From Spirometra erinaceieuropaei (Eukaryota > Platyhelminthes > Cestoda > Diphyllobothriidea > Diphyllobothriidae): a DNA stretch of 64,000 nt. The stretch covers positions 972,786 through 1,036,785 of the forward strand of contig CACRXP010000148.1 in NCBI GenBank assembly GCA_902702965.1. Reading direction: 5' to 3'. The position numbers and the translations under genes are program-made. The notes beneath the pieces were generated by a model that made no database searches, was not told the origin of the DNA, and was given only the letters and a program-made list of their open reading frames with translations. Shown piece by piece: positions 44,961 through 55,899 of this stretch (positions are counted from its first letter, which is position 1; every line of letters begins with the position of its first letter).

Positions 44961-46729
44961 GAGTACCCATATAAATACCTAAATATTCTTTAGGCTGGTA
45001 ATGTTGCGCCCTTTCCCTTTCTAAATTACATATCAACAAAAACTACCGCACAAAGGTAACTTACAAAATAACCATCTTTTAAAATGTCTGCTTTTTAACG
45101 GGCTTTCGAGCGGGTTTCTAACGACATTTTTTGCGCACGCATGCAAATAAAATTATGGTGAAACAAACAGTCGCCTGTAAGTGTTATTGTTTCTTTTTAG
45201 GGCACAAAATTACAGGAATTTACAGATTCGAATGATTTTAGAGAAAATACATCCGGTTTTCTAAAAATATCGTGCTCTAACTTCTCCTGCTTTAACTGTT
45301 TTAAGAGGATCAAAACCTCAGTTTTTAAGATGATGGGGATTACTCAGATAATCTCTTCCGTTTAGAACATAACGCACCGAAATACAAATATAGCAAGAGA
45401 AATCGCTGGATTTTCATCAAATTGGGGAAGGTTTTCCGGTTGAATTTGTTTGGAAACACTATCTGTGTGCGAAAATGATAGTTACAAATGTGTTAGATTG
45501 ATAAGTAGAAAATCGAAACGTCTCTCATGCTCAGAATGATCGTCTGGCTTTCAGTCATTACATTTCATGGGTAGCGTTGTTTGCGATTTTTGAGTGGCTG
45601 GTATTGCTATAATAATATCCAAATAAATGACAGTTTTTCAGTTTATGGTCTTTAGTTAAACCTAAGCTCTAGTGGAAAGGAAGTCCTAATGAAGACCGAT
45701 TGGTCATCGATCTTTGATTGAAACCCTATGCTGCTAACCACAAGGAGTTCCAAATCAAGAAACTCGGCAACGGTAGGTTGTGTAACCTCATTGCTAAACT
45801 AAATGCAAACGTCCTATTACTGTTTACGAAAGGGAATATGTACAGGTAGTCTTTAAAAAATAAACAAGGTCTGAGCGTTCAAGTAGGAAACCGTTCAGAG
45901 GTATTGGAGAAACAGAGCGTTTGTGTTTTAAATGGAGTAAAGCAAACCAAAATGCAACCGGCGATCCTTACAGCACGCATTGTATGGTGAGTACCGACGT
46001 GGAGAATAAGTAAGTCACAGCGTACGGAATCGACAACGAAAGGCAAGGCAAGTATAATGGGGTAAAGAAGATATAATGGTAAGAAAAACGGATTACGGGG
46101 AGGGGGAGCGAGAATCATGCCAAATAATGTATCACTGAAAAAGTCACACTGAAACAACTCAGTGCATGTGGTTTTATCAAAGCGTTGAAAACACGCAAAG
46201 GAGGACTTCCTGCACCTATGGATTAATTAACAAAAAAGTGGACTTGCACAACCTGTCCTTGCCAAAAAATCAACTATAAATTTTAAGTGTTTATCTTCTC
46301 TGCGACATTCCGAGGACGATGAGTAACCTTTAATTGGACGATAACAATAAACAACCCTTTTTGTGGGTTTTCACGGAAAGCCTGACTAAACGAGAAACGG
46401 CAGTTAAAACGAGGAGATAAGTATATAGGCTGCCAAAGGTTTTGGCTTACTACCGTTAGCTGGGAAGTTCGTTAAAAGACAGCACAGTTTGGCATTAGGA
46501 TAATCTTTCAGCCTGGCAGCACACTAAGAAATAACCGCTTATGACCTGCGAGTTGCAGGTAAACTGAAACTGGGCAACTTGAGTAGATGCTATTTCGGCG
46601 GATTTACATTCTGAAAGACAGTCTGCCTCAACTTACCTCCCATAATATTTCGAATTTCGGGGACGAGACTTCCCTCTATCCAGTCCTAAACCAGCTTAGG
46701 ACTTATCAGCTTACTTGTTTTGATTGCAG
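44961..46729. other. no recognisable feature upstream of the first visible exon
   Basis: The N-terminal exons of the SLC17 gene should lie on this side, but I find no sequence encoding the conserved TM1 region here or further left. The exons are short and the introns several kilobases, so they may be missed or outside the window. Confidence 0.4.
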
Positions 46730-46963
46730 AAGCCGGACTTCTACTGGACCTCGAAGCAACGTGGTATGGTGGACAGTTCCTTCTTCTACGGCTACATGAT
46801 AACTCAAATCCCCGGCGGAGTGATTGCATCAAAGTTCCCGGCCAACCGGCTCTTCGGTATCGCCGTCGGTGGCAGTGCTCTAGTGAATCTTTTTGTACCA
46901 GCCTTCTGCAGAATGCATTACGGAGCCGTCATATTCCTGCGAATCGTACAGGGTCTTGTAGAG
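46730..46963 (+). CDS. VGLUT-like SLC17 transporter, exon covering TM2-TM4
   Basis: SLC17 vesicular glutamate transporters load glutamate into synaptic vesicles using the membrane potential. The exon follows a TTTTGATTGCAG acceptor and ends at GAG|GTTTGT. Its 78 codons are in phase 0 at both ends. It encodes the TM2 segment (SSFFYGYMITQIPGG), TM3 (LFGIAVGGSALVNLFVPAF) and TM4 (GAVIFLRIVQGLVE). Exon residues Arg71 and Glu78 align without gaps with Arg184 and Glu191 of rat VGLUT2. Asp15, exactly 56 residues before that Arg, takes the place of His128. In the known family His128 is needed for glutamate transport, so substrate or mechanism could differ. The next exon is 4.3 kb away. Confidence 0.92.
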
Positions 46964-47009
46964 GTTTGTTTAGCCTGTTCAATCCTAAAAATTTCACTTT
47001 TGGCCTTTC

Positions 47010-47095
47010 GCCACGGTGTGGTCATTTCTGGCTTATTAACCGTCGTGTGCCATCTTCCGTAGTTAATATACCCGATCGCAGGCTCAGTGGTGGGA
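47010..47095 (-). repeat. SINE tail fragment just after the exon
   Basis: GTGTGGTCATTTCTGGCTTATTAACCG-type sequence followed by GTCGTGTGCCAT matches the common SINE tail in antisense. It starts about 50 bp after the splice donor. The head may continue to about 47130 (GATCGCAGGCTCAGTGG) but is not clear. Confidence 0.5.
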
Positions 47096-47234
47096 TGATG
47101 GATTATTTAACGCCCGGCGACCAAGAACCTACGACCCCTAAACGTACGTTTGGAAATGAATGACTGACGGTGAATATTAAGCCAGAAGAGTCCAACCCAG
47201 TTTCTTGTTCTGTCTGTCCGTGCACGAGGAGCAT

Positions 47235-47410
47235 TGAAATGGACAGGGGAAAATGGGCTGGCTATTTCTGGCTTAGCAGCCGCCGCCAGTCACTCATACT
47301 CGACCTGGGGTCTGAATCCAGATCTACTGGCAACTGAACGTTAAGTTTTACGCTCCACCATTGAAGCACGGACCCATTGTCCTGCCGGTTACGATCGAAA
47401 ATATTCGCTA
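47235..47410 (-). repeat. tRNA-derived SINE copy in intron
   Basis: Antisense tail GGCTATTTCTGGCTTAGCAG and CAGTCACTCATACTCGACC, followed by the B-box region (GTCTGAATCCAGATC) and the A-box side (CGCTCCACCATTGAAGCACG). It lies in the first intron, about 270 bp from the exon, antisense to the gene. Confidence 0.65.
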
Positions 47411-47754
47411 TGGTGGAATTGTGTTCACTGATCAGGTTATGGGACATGCTTGTCCTGTTGGGCCTTTGGGTTCAATTGAGATCCTCGCAAGCAGTCGCAC
47501 AGTGAGGGCTAATAATGTAAAGAGGAGTGTCTGATTGATGAATGTGCCTCTCACGATGACGACAAGACTGTCAAGTCGGATGCACCCCAATATTCAAAAT
47601 CATTGCGTTCGTTCGGATTTTTCCAGCTGTCTCTGGTTTCTAGTACACGAGTGCGACTGCTTATGCTAGCATCTGCTATGCCATTGTCAGCAAGCCATTG
47701 TCCTCGCGATGTGGTGTGAGCTGATGGTTCTGTGGCACCTGGTTCTCTGCCGGT

Positions 47755-48125
47755 AGATGCGCTCGCACTCCCGCTGGGTATACAGATCGTGATCATGGCT
47801 GGTCAGTCACCCTCTTTCTTCTGACCCGTTGTGGAATTATCGTCGTTGGTCAAAACATTAGTCAGTTCTTGTGTGGACCAAGTAGTATGGGTTTGAGCGC
47901 CAAGGTGCGGGTTCGGCCACGCCATGCACCCGTATCCTCGCCCGCCTCCGGTCTTCACTATGTCTTGACACCCGGTCCAGGTGGGGAACGAGGAGGAGTG
48001 AATGCGGTAGACGCAGTGCAAGTCCGCACTCACTGTAAACTAATTCGCGCTCATGTCACCCTGCCTGCTTTGCCCTGCTGTGGACACACAGCGGACATCG
48101 TCGGTTGCGATGATCGAACTGTCAT
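47755..48125 (+). repeat. dispersed repeat family F, copy 2
   Basis: It aligns with the minus strand of 10095-10460 over about 370 bp: GCACTCCCGCTGGGTATACAG, GTCAGTCACCCTCT, AAGGTGCGGG, GACACCCGGTCCAGG, GTAGACGCAGTGCAAGTCCG, GTCACCCTGCCTGCTTTG and GACACACAGCGGACATC. The copies differ by many substitutions. It is intronic and no conserved frame is visible. Confidence 0.65.
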
Positions 48126-48880
48126 ATGTGGTTAGGTTATCTGCAGCTACTGATCGTCTCTAATTAATCGGATGCCCGGACTGATCTAGTAATCAGGCCA
48201 TACTGATGAACACAATTCCCGCACTACGTCTATGGCCTCTGAGCCAAAACCTACGGTCATCACAGTTGAATGGACCGACTTCCTGACTTAAGTTGTTTAA
48301 CATCTTGCTTCCTTCACCACGTGACCTCTTGTCTTATATCGTATTCATATATTTAAAATACTAAGAGAATCCCTCCATTTTCAACTAGAGGCGGTGACTG
48401 CAGACGTTCATACACTAATTTAAACCATGCTTGTGAAGGTTAGTTAAAATGTCCAATTTCAGCTTCCGAGACTAGCTAGACTCTTGGCTATAACTCACGC
48501 CAATCTGCGTCTCATCGGCTCCCCAGCCCTATTCCCTGATAATTTAGACGTATAAATTCAGGGCTCTAGGGTCGGTGGAATCCACGATCAATCCTTTTGG
48601 CTCTGTGAAATTCGCGACTGGCCCCAGACGAATACATGTCCATCTGTTGTTATCAGAGGCATCTGCTGTCAGAGGCGTCTTGCCATCGCGGATCCTTGAA
48701 GTTAGGTCTCAGGAGGTGTGGGTTAGATAGGGACCTCGAACACAAAAGGCTTCCATTACTGTTTGTTTCTCGTAATTTGGGGGCTTACAGAAACATCAGA
48801 GTTTGTCAGACAATACACCCTGAAGGTGAACTTTTCTCACCAAGTGCCGAATTGGCAGGATGAAGGCAGAAACAGCATTC
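48126..48880. other. intronic DNA, no recognisable feature
   Basis: No repeat or coding feature was recognised between family F and the palindromic array. Confidence 0.4.
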
Positions 48881-48883
48881 TAT

Positions 48884-49735
48884 TTATATATATATATATC
48901 AGAGCGGCTACGACAGAGTCTGGGGGGTAGATTGATACAGCACTGTTTCGGGCTTATTTGCCCTCATTCAGCCAACCAAAACCCTGACCACCAGCTGGGA
49001 CCGGAAACACAAACATGCGCACAGACGCAACTGGCGCAGCTGGTTCACCACTGGGGTCTACCAGATGGGTCATAAGCACTTCATCGAACCGAAGTTCATC
49101 AGTGCTTCGCCACCTGCCATTCTCTGTCGCTGCAGATCGGGTATTTATTCACTCAGGAATGGGCGCACACCGATCCATTGGCTTCCTGAAACAAACAAGC
49201 TTCGTATGGGCGATAGGGGTCACGAACAGGCAACCACCTACCAGGCCGAAGTCGGCCAAGCTATGATAGCAGAGCGGATACGACAGTGTCTGGAGGGTAG
49301 ATTGATACAGCACCGTTTCGGGCTTGTTTGCCTTCATTCAGCCAACCATAACCCTGACAGAGAATGACAGGTGATGAGGCACTGATGAACTTCGGTTCGA
49401 TGAAGTGCTTATGACCCATCTGGTAGACCCCAGTGGTGGACCAGCTGTGCCAGGTGCGTGTGTGCGCATGTTTGTGTTTCCGGTCCCAGGTGATGGTCAG
49501 GGTTATGGTTGGCTGCATGAAGGCAAACAAGCCCGAAACAGTGCTGTATCAATCTACCCCCCAGACACTGTCGTATCCGCTCTGCTATCATAGCTTGGCC
49601 GACTTCGGCCTGGTAGGTGGTTGCCTGTTCGTGACCCCTATCGCCCATACGAAGCTTGTTCGTTTCGGAAAGTCAATGGATCGGTGTGCGCCCATTCCTG
49701 AGTGAATATCTATATATATATATATATGTGTGTGT
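48884..49735. repeat. palindromic repeat array between TA microsatellites
   Basis: Bounded by TATATATATATA runs (48884-48899 and 49711-49730). Three related units follow: + at 48899-49148, + partial at 49149-49360, and an inverted unit from 49360 to 49706. Unit landmarks are GATACAGCACTGTTTCGGGC, CATTCAGCCAACCATAACCC, GGGACCGGAAACACAAAC, GGGTCTACCAGATGGGTCAT, and TTCACTCAGGAATGGGCGCA through CAGGCCGAAGTCGGCCAAGC. The inverted unit matches with only scattered differences. The open frames in it are mirror images of one another, which argues against coding. Confidence 0.8.
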
Positions 49736-51015
49736 ATGAAGAGGAACCGTCATGCGCACTTTAGGACGATGAATATAAAGATGTTCCGTAAAGTGCCAGT
49801 GTGCTACTCTGTGCAAATTAATATCGGATTATATTTCGCGTTGGTCACTTACAACCTCACCTTGGTTTTCTGTTAATCGAAGAATCAAGATTAGGATTTC
49901 ATTATTTTTGATGAAATCTCTAAGGCCATTGATTGTATTCTGACTTCATTCCTACAGAAACATGTCCATGTTCCACGCAAAATTCATAAAACTAGACCTA
50001 TCTTAGTTTAAGGACCTACCTTCTTTCTTCTCGAACTTGGCTCTATCACTGCCAAGTTTCTGAAGTCTTAACGTCTTTCCTATTCATAAAAATTATTAAC
50101 AAACGTCGCTCAGTGTTTCAAAACCTTCTGACAATTATTTCACCCACAAGAACAAGGGCACATCTAAATTTCAAGGAAATTAGGAACCGCCAAACAAGTT
50201 GACACTGATTAATCTGAATTTTCATTAACGGGTTTGAACCAATTAGGCTAATTAATCGCTCTTCGTTGTGTTAAGAGCGCCTGCAACTTCGCTAAACCTA
50301 GAGCCACTTTTACGTGGACAGGCGGTCACAAAAATTTTACGACCTCCAGCCCGTAACCGGCATCTGTAGCTGCGAAAGTTCTAGTATTATTGGCTCAGAT
50401 ATTGAGAATTCCAGCAAAACAGTAAACAGAGGGGTTCGGCAGTAAACGCATGCTTCTATTGCAGAGGATGAGGGTGGTGTTGCGGACGGTCCATTTACTA
50501 AATAACTGACCTGTTGCAGTGGTTCATGCCCCTAGAGTGTGACCTTTTAAACCACCACAGCAGAACTTTTAGGTTATTTGACGTTGCATAATCCTATTGA
50601 CACATTCGTCAGCCAACAGGGAGCGGTAAAAAACCACTGGGCTCGTGTGCACCACATAAGAATGATTCATTCCCAGAAAATTCTGGGAAAGTGCAGTTTT
50701 GTATATGATTCTCTTAACCAGCTAAGGGGGTAGTTAGCCTCATCAGGAACCTACACATATTTCGACGTGTTTTTTGATCATGTGCTTAAATGATCTGCCT
50801 TCACAGCTGCATCGATAAGGGCCCTGTTTCTGCCTCGGCCGAAGAAAGGCAGGCAATAGAAATTGTGAGCGCGTGGTGGCCTCTGCGAGTATTCATCGTA
50901 AGCGATCGACCCACAAAACCGTCGAATTCGACCGCGCTTCGACCGGGCCGGACAGCATTTGTATTCAACCGATTAAAATAAACCGTCAACTTCCTTGTCA
51001 TTCTGCTGGCATATC
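49736..51015. other. intronic DNA, no recognisable feature
   Basis: AT-rich intron sequence without recognised repeats or coding similarity. Confidence 0.4.
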
Positions 51016-51017
51016 TA

Positions 51018-51262
51018 TTTGTGGTTGAGGGCGCTCACCGATCGTGTTAATGAACTAACTTATTTCGCTGTGCCTTGAGGCTCTCTCTGGAGCCCAACCA
51101 GAAGCTTCGAAATTCTAACCATCCGGTCGCGGGATGGAACCTAATGTGATCCGCACTTCTGGATTGGGCATGGCTGGCTGACGACGACTAGTAAGCCAGA
51201 AATGGCTACTCCAGTCTCCATTGTCTTTGTCGGTAATCTTATTCCGCCTATACCTCATTTGT
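51018..51262 (+). repeat. inverted-repeat arm plus SINE, reaching a splice acceptor
   Basis: The arm reads GGGCGCTCACCGATCGTG, then TCGCTGTGCCTTGAGGCTC. After a deletion of the A-box region come a B-box remnant (CGGTCGCGGGATGGAACC) and the common tail (CATGGCTGGCTGACGACGAC, AGCCAGAAATGGCTACTCC, CTCCATTGTCTTTGTCGG). It ends in the start of the second arm (TTATTCCGCCTATACCTC). The next exon begins at 51277, so element sequence makes up much of the 3' end of the intron. Confidence 0.7.
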
Positions 51263-51276
51263 GTTTTGACTGACAG

Positions 51277-51364
51277 GGTGTCTCCTATCCTGCCTGTCAC
51301 GGCATATGGCGATACTGGGCACCGCCGATCGAGCGTTCCCGCCTGGCAACGATTGCATTCTGCG
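51277..51364 (+). CDS. VGLUT-like SLC17 transporter, exon with PACHGIW motif
   Basis: 88-nt exon between the acceptor TTTTGACTGACAG and the donor CTGCG|GTAAGT. It enters in phase 0 and leaves in phase 1, matching both neighbours. It encodes [20 protein letters not shown], then SRLATIAFC and the first base of a Gly codon. Together with the previous exon it reads [14 protein letters not shown], which continues TM4 into the signature loop. PACHGIW with WAPPxERSRLA is characteristic of VGLUTs rather than sialin-type SLC17 members. At 29 codons it is too short to stand out as an open frame, and was found by searching for the peptide expected between flanking exons. Confidence 0.92.
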
Positions 51365-51589
51365 GTAAGTCCGAAAATTACATTCATGTTTTACGCAATG
51401 TAAGACTGAACACTCATGCGTCTTCTCATTATTGTTAATGCGGAGGTACTCCCAATGGCGCCCGAAGGGTGAGGTATCTCATAACCCGTAGGTTTACTTG
51501 TTTGGTCTACGTGGAGACTATCGAGGATTCACTGCGAGCTTTTTCCGATCCCCTTTAGTCATTCAAAGGCAACCTGTTTGGTAACTGTT

Positions 51590-52341
51590 CCTAGTTTTAT
51601 TCATAAGACGCTAACTGAAATTCTGAAATGCGTTTTTGATTAGAAAGGATTATTTCAGTGGGTTTATACTCCTGACCAACCTGCGGAAAAAGCGCGTATT
51701 ACTTTAGAAACATCAGGATGCTGACTTTTGGCTACACGTTTCTGGTTGCCTATAAAAAGCGCATTCGATGAAAAATGACTGTCAAAACAGTATGCACTTC
51801 TGCAATTGATTTTCGATGCCCTTATAAATTCATGACTGTTGCGCAGACAGTTATATGAGATTCGCATGATATCTTCCTAGTGGTTTAAAGAAATATGCAT
51901 TCTCCCTAATGCGGAAAGTATACGCCTTGTATACTGAGAGCTCTAAACGTGAATGCAACGGAAATTTAAGCAAAAATTAATTTGGCAGTTGAAGATATCT
52001 TTCCTTCAAACATAAAATATGAAGAAGATGGGGTGGTTTATCAAGCGAGTACGACAATTATTATTTTTGTGTGTTTTATCAGCAAATTATTTTTAGTGCA
52101 TAGGAATATTTTAAATCAATAGAAAAACCCATATTAATCAATTTCTCATTTTTTTGCCAAGTGCGGTTTTTTAGGTTGTCGTAAAGAAATGCATTCAAAA
52201 GCTAACATCTCATCCTGCTTGACATTTTATGGGATCATGCCGCAAGACAAGCAGTATCATAATTCCACTTAAATATTCCTTCCTTATCGAGAACGCACAT
52301 CAAAATTTCAGTTAGCATCCAATGACATCGGTGACTCACTG
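51590..52341. mobile_element. foldback MITE, shortened, intronic
   Basis: The left end is eroded but recognisable from ACTGAAATTCTGAAATGCGT and TTGATTAGAAAGGATTA. The right end is ATGACATCGGTGACTCACTG. Arm landmarks are AAAAATGACTGTCAAAAC and GATTTTCGATGCCCTTATAA. About 750 bp, with much of the loop deleted. It begins 225 bp after the splice donor. Confidence 0.7.
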
Positions 52342-53400
52342 TTTAACCATGGCATTAGTGAGCTAGTTAAATTAGAAGCAACCGAACAACCTTGAGGACT
52401 TATCGCATCGGCAGTTTGCAGAGATTAGTATTACATAAACTGGGCTAGTATGATATGCCATACTTGAGAGCACAGGTATAATCTGAAAGCTTTCTAGCTA
52501 CTGTTGTTGGCAGTTCATGAATATTATGCGGTTATTCCTCAATGGCTGATAGACGCCGGTCCAAATATTCATATCGAAATTCCGCCTAAGCCTATAATTC
52601 TAGAATAGACTGATTTACTCTATGTTAGTGATTAATTTTTGAGGAAATTAAAAAAACTTCAATTACTAGGGCATGTCTACAAGTTCAGAGGAGATTGTGA
52701 TACCTAACAGCGTGATGTAAGAAGGGGCGATGCCCTTCACGCGAAGGATATACGATCCGAGGGGAATTGGCATCTTGCGTACACGTTTCCTCTAGTGAAA
52801 GGCCTTGCAGCGAACTGAGGTATGAATGTGAAAAAGCCTTTAATTTCACCCAGAACATGATAACGATCAGTAAATCTTCACCTTGCGTAAATCAAGTGGA
52901 AAAATATCTATTTTTCAGAACGTTCGCGTTCGCTTTGGTGTATTCACGCCCTTTATACACGTTACCGCAAATAATTAATGACCGTTTGCCCAACGATCAA
53001 CATTTCTAACGTGGTGGACATAAGATCAGGCTCGTTTGATCCTTTACGTGTTTTCTTGAATTTAATCCATTTCACGCACTTAAAATTTATTCCGCTTTAA
53101 GACATTTCTTAGGATCAAACGTCACCCAAAAGACGCGTTTACCTGCGTTTATGATTTTTTAGCAAACGAAGTCCTCCTTTTTTGAATTTACCCCCTGTTT
53201 GGCATCTCCGGCGATTTGGCTGACTGATAAGCTTCACACTTCAAAACACAAAAGATGGTTCTGTCAGTTAAGAACGGTTGGTGTGCATTATTCCTCCCGT
53301 CATGCGACCACCTTCGATGTTGTTTAAACTTAATGCGCGGCTTAATTTTTGGGACAGCACATGTATCCTTTTAAAGTGAGTCGAATGAACGACACACATG
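52342..53400. other. intronic DNA, no recognisable feature
   Basis: No repeat, exon or motif was recognised. Confidence 0.4.
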
Positions 53401-54304
53401 CAGTAGGTAAGCTACCTCAAAAAATGTCGACCGAAATTTCGAGATGCGTTCTCGTTTCGAAAAGATTAATTAGGTAGGGTTGTAAAGCTAATCATCGTGC
53501 AGCATAATTCTATAATAATTCAGTTGCCTCAGGGTGTCAACTTTCGAGTGAACTTATTTCCGACTATATGCAAGAACAATATTCGGCAAAAACAACTAGT
53601 TAAGTAGCATACAATGTTCTCATTGATTTTCGATGCCTTTGAAACTTCTATTATATTTCATGGCATAAAAATATTCATTCATTTATTTATTCGATAGAAA
53701 ATCACGTCATCGTCAACTTTTATACTCGAAAAAAGGGTAAAAGTCAGTTTCAAATACGTTTCTGATTGGGAGATTTTTTAATACCGTAAGGTTAACAATA
53801 TCGCTAAATCCACTGCTAAACTGTAGGAACCCCCTATGGTCTCCCCATAAAACCGTAAAGAATTGTATGATTTTCTGCACGCGGAAATTATACGGCTTGT
53901 AGATTGGTAACCCGGGATACAAATGTAACGGCAAGTAAAGGTTCACAATTATTCGGAATTTAGAAATTTTTTTTAAAACGAATTTTAATCTTCTTGCAAG
54001 ACGTGAATAAGTAAAAAATGAATATTTTTATGCCTGTTTTCTATGAAATATAGTTGACTTTTCAAGAGCATCGAAAATCAATAAGAAAATTGCATGCTAA
54101 TTAAGTAGTTGTTTTTGGATGAATATAGTTCTTGCATGCAGTCGGAAATAAGTCCAGTCAAAAGCCGACACCCTGAGGTAACTGGAGCATTAGACAGCTA
54201 TGCTGCATGATGATTAGTTTTACAGCCCTACTTAATTAATCTTTTCGAAACGAAAACACATTTTGGAATTTCTGTTGATATTTTATGAGTAAGCCCACGT
54301 ACAG
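53401..54304 (+). mobile_element. foldback MITE, subfamily B, intronic
   Basis: It starts CAGTAGGTAAGCTACCTCAA. The inverted arm ends TTTATGAGTAAGCCCACGTA. Landmarks are GTCGACCGAAATTTCGAGAT, GTAAAGCTAATCATCGTGCA and TTGATTTTCGATGCC. The loop has GGGAGATTTTTTAATACCG first (+ orientation). About 900 bp with some internal deletion. Confidence 0.85.
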
Positions 54305-54629
54305 TAGGTCGAACTTCTACTTATCGTGGTCTCCATAATACTACCAGATTTCAAGATGAAGACTTCTTGCTTAGCAGATGGCTGGATACATATTCTGGCC
54401 TCAGCTCCATAGAAAATCAAATAAATGTAAAAAAATTCAAAATCCGCAGTTGGTCAGATAATAGCGTAGGATAAGACTTTCGGCATAAATCCAGTCATAA
54501 ATCTTTTCTTTTGTCAGCTTAATGTCTAGCGTGCTACCCCACCCATAAAACTTCCTTTATCATAAATCACGTATGGCACGATCCACAGTTTATTGACAGT
54601 TAAGTGGGGTCCTTCTCTGTACCGTTGCC

Positions 54630-55030
54630 AGAAAAGCTATTGGAAATACGCTGTTGTACTTTAAAAGGTTGAGAAATAGTTGACCTAACCCCTAAAACTA
54701 ACTTTGCCCTAACGTGTAACCCTAGCCCCTAACTCCAAGCCATAACCCCCTAATCTTAACCGTTGAGCGCAGCCCTACACCCTAACTCTGAAACATTCGA
54801 CGCGAAAGTTAGAAGGAGACGACAGGCCGAAAAGCAAGAAGGCCCACCATTATTGGGCCAGTAGCGGTAAACACGGCAACAAAGAAAAAAGGCCGCCAAT
54901 AGGACACACACCACAACGTACAGCAACACCATGCCAACGTAATTACACAAAAGCAAAATAATTTAGTAGATCAACAGTATTGTGTCCATTAGGTGCTGCT
55001 ACACATCTACATCTTACCCTATGGTTGAAA
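54630..55030 (+). repeat. telomere-like dispersed family C, copy 3
   Basis: CTGTTGTACTTTAAAAGG and TTGAGAAATAGTTGACC lead into a CCCTAA-rich block (54683-54790, for example CCTAACCCCTAAAACTAAC and AACCCTAGCCCCTAACTCC). The block is followed after about 180 bp by AACAGTATTGTGTCCATTAG and CACATCTACATCTTACCC. The same borders flank the block at 43.04 kb. It is intronic. Confidence 0.65.
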
Positions 55031-55244
55031 CATCGGTTAACAGAACTCAACTACGGCTTGGGGAAAAATACGGCTCACGGAAATGTTGGACTGAGTACTT
55101 GGATTTTTATGAGTTGATTGTTCGGATTTACAAAATTCCCTTCAGATCTTATTCAATATAGTTATTTCTGCTGATAGAAAATTTACATTTAGTTACCAAA
55201 CTTAGATGTCGGTGAAGGCTATTATGTATGCAAAAGGTCTGATG

Positions 55245-55325
55245 ACAAGAAACAGGAAGACTAGAATGGACATTTCCGGCTTTTTTGACTTTGCCAGTCA
55301 GCCAGCCATCCAGCCAAACACAGTC
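55245..55325 (-). repeat. possible SINE tail fragment
   Basis: AGGAAGACTAGAATGGACAT and TTCCGGCTTTTTTGAC resemble the antisense tail (GGGAGACTGGAATGGTCATTTCTGGC). CCAGTCAGCCAGCCATCC follows. No head was seen. Confidence 0.45.
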
Positions 55326-55645
55326 TCAGACCGGAACGACCTGAGTTTAGGCCTAAAATGCAGGCCGGAAATGAAAAGTCGTATTCCGTCCTGCCTTAGC
55401 ATCACAAAAGTTGACTTCAGACCAACGTGTTTTCAAAGACCTCAGATTGTAACAGACGAGATACCGGCCTGCGAGGCACTAGAAAGAAGCCATTATCCCC
55501 GAGTAAAGTCGAACAGTTGCCAGGCAACTTTAAACAGCAAGCAGATCGCACCTCAAAGGGCATTTAAAACTGTGTTTGCAAGGACCACTTCACTGTTAGC
55601 CGGTTAATTGCAGGATAAAGTGGTTATGCTTTTTGTATACTTTAG

Positions 55646-55732
55646 GTTCCTACGCCGGCGCAGTCATAAGCCTGTTCATGTCGGGGATTCTAACGGAGCA
55701 GTTTGGTTGGCAATTTCCCTTCTACCTCTATG
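55646..55732 (+). CDS. VGLUT-like SLC17 transporter, exon with SYAGAV (TM5)
   Basis: 87-nt exon between TATACTTTAG and TATG|GTGAGT. It enters and leaves in phase 1, completing the split Gly codon from the previous exon. It encodes SYAGAVISLFMSGILTEQF, then GWQFPFYLY and a split Gly. This matches the VGLUT segment with TM5 and the GW--FYxYG motif before TM6. The frame joins exactly at both junctions, which supports all three exon calls. The introns on either side are 4.3 and 2.4 kb. Confidence 0.92.
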
Positions 55733-55899
55733 GTGAGTTAATTTTTTTTAATTTAGTCCTTTTAATCTGTTATAATTGCTGCACGGAGGCTGCAAGTGTT
55801 AAGTTTTGCATGAACCAGAATTAACACCATTCATACGAAAAAAGTAGTATGAACCACATGGTGAAGAAGTAGACACGATCGTTGGAACAAGAGCTTTAT

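Noticed and set aside
49015..49705. Several overlapping open frames of 80-100 codons in mirrored pairs
   Set aside because: They are copies of the same repeat read in opposite directions, so similarity between the frames reflects the palindrome, not protein conservation.
55206..55607. 133-codon + strand open frame in a transporter intron
   Set aside because: It includes a SINE tail fragment, has no motif, and does not fit the SLC17 protein. The exon just downstream is already in phase with the previous exon.
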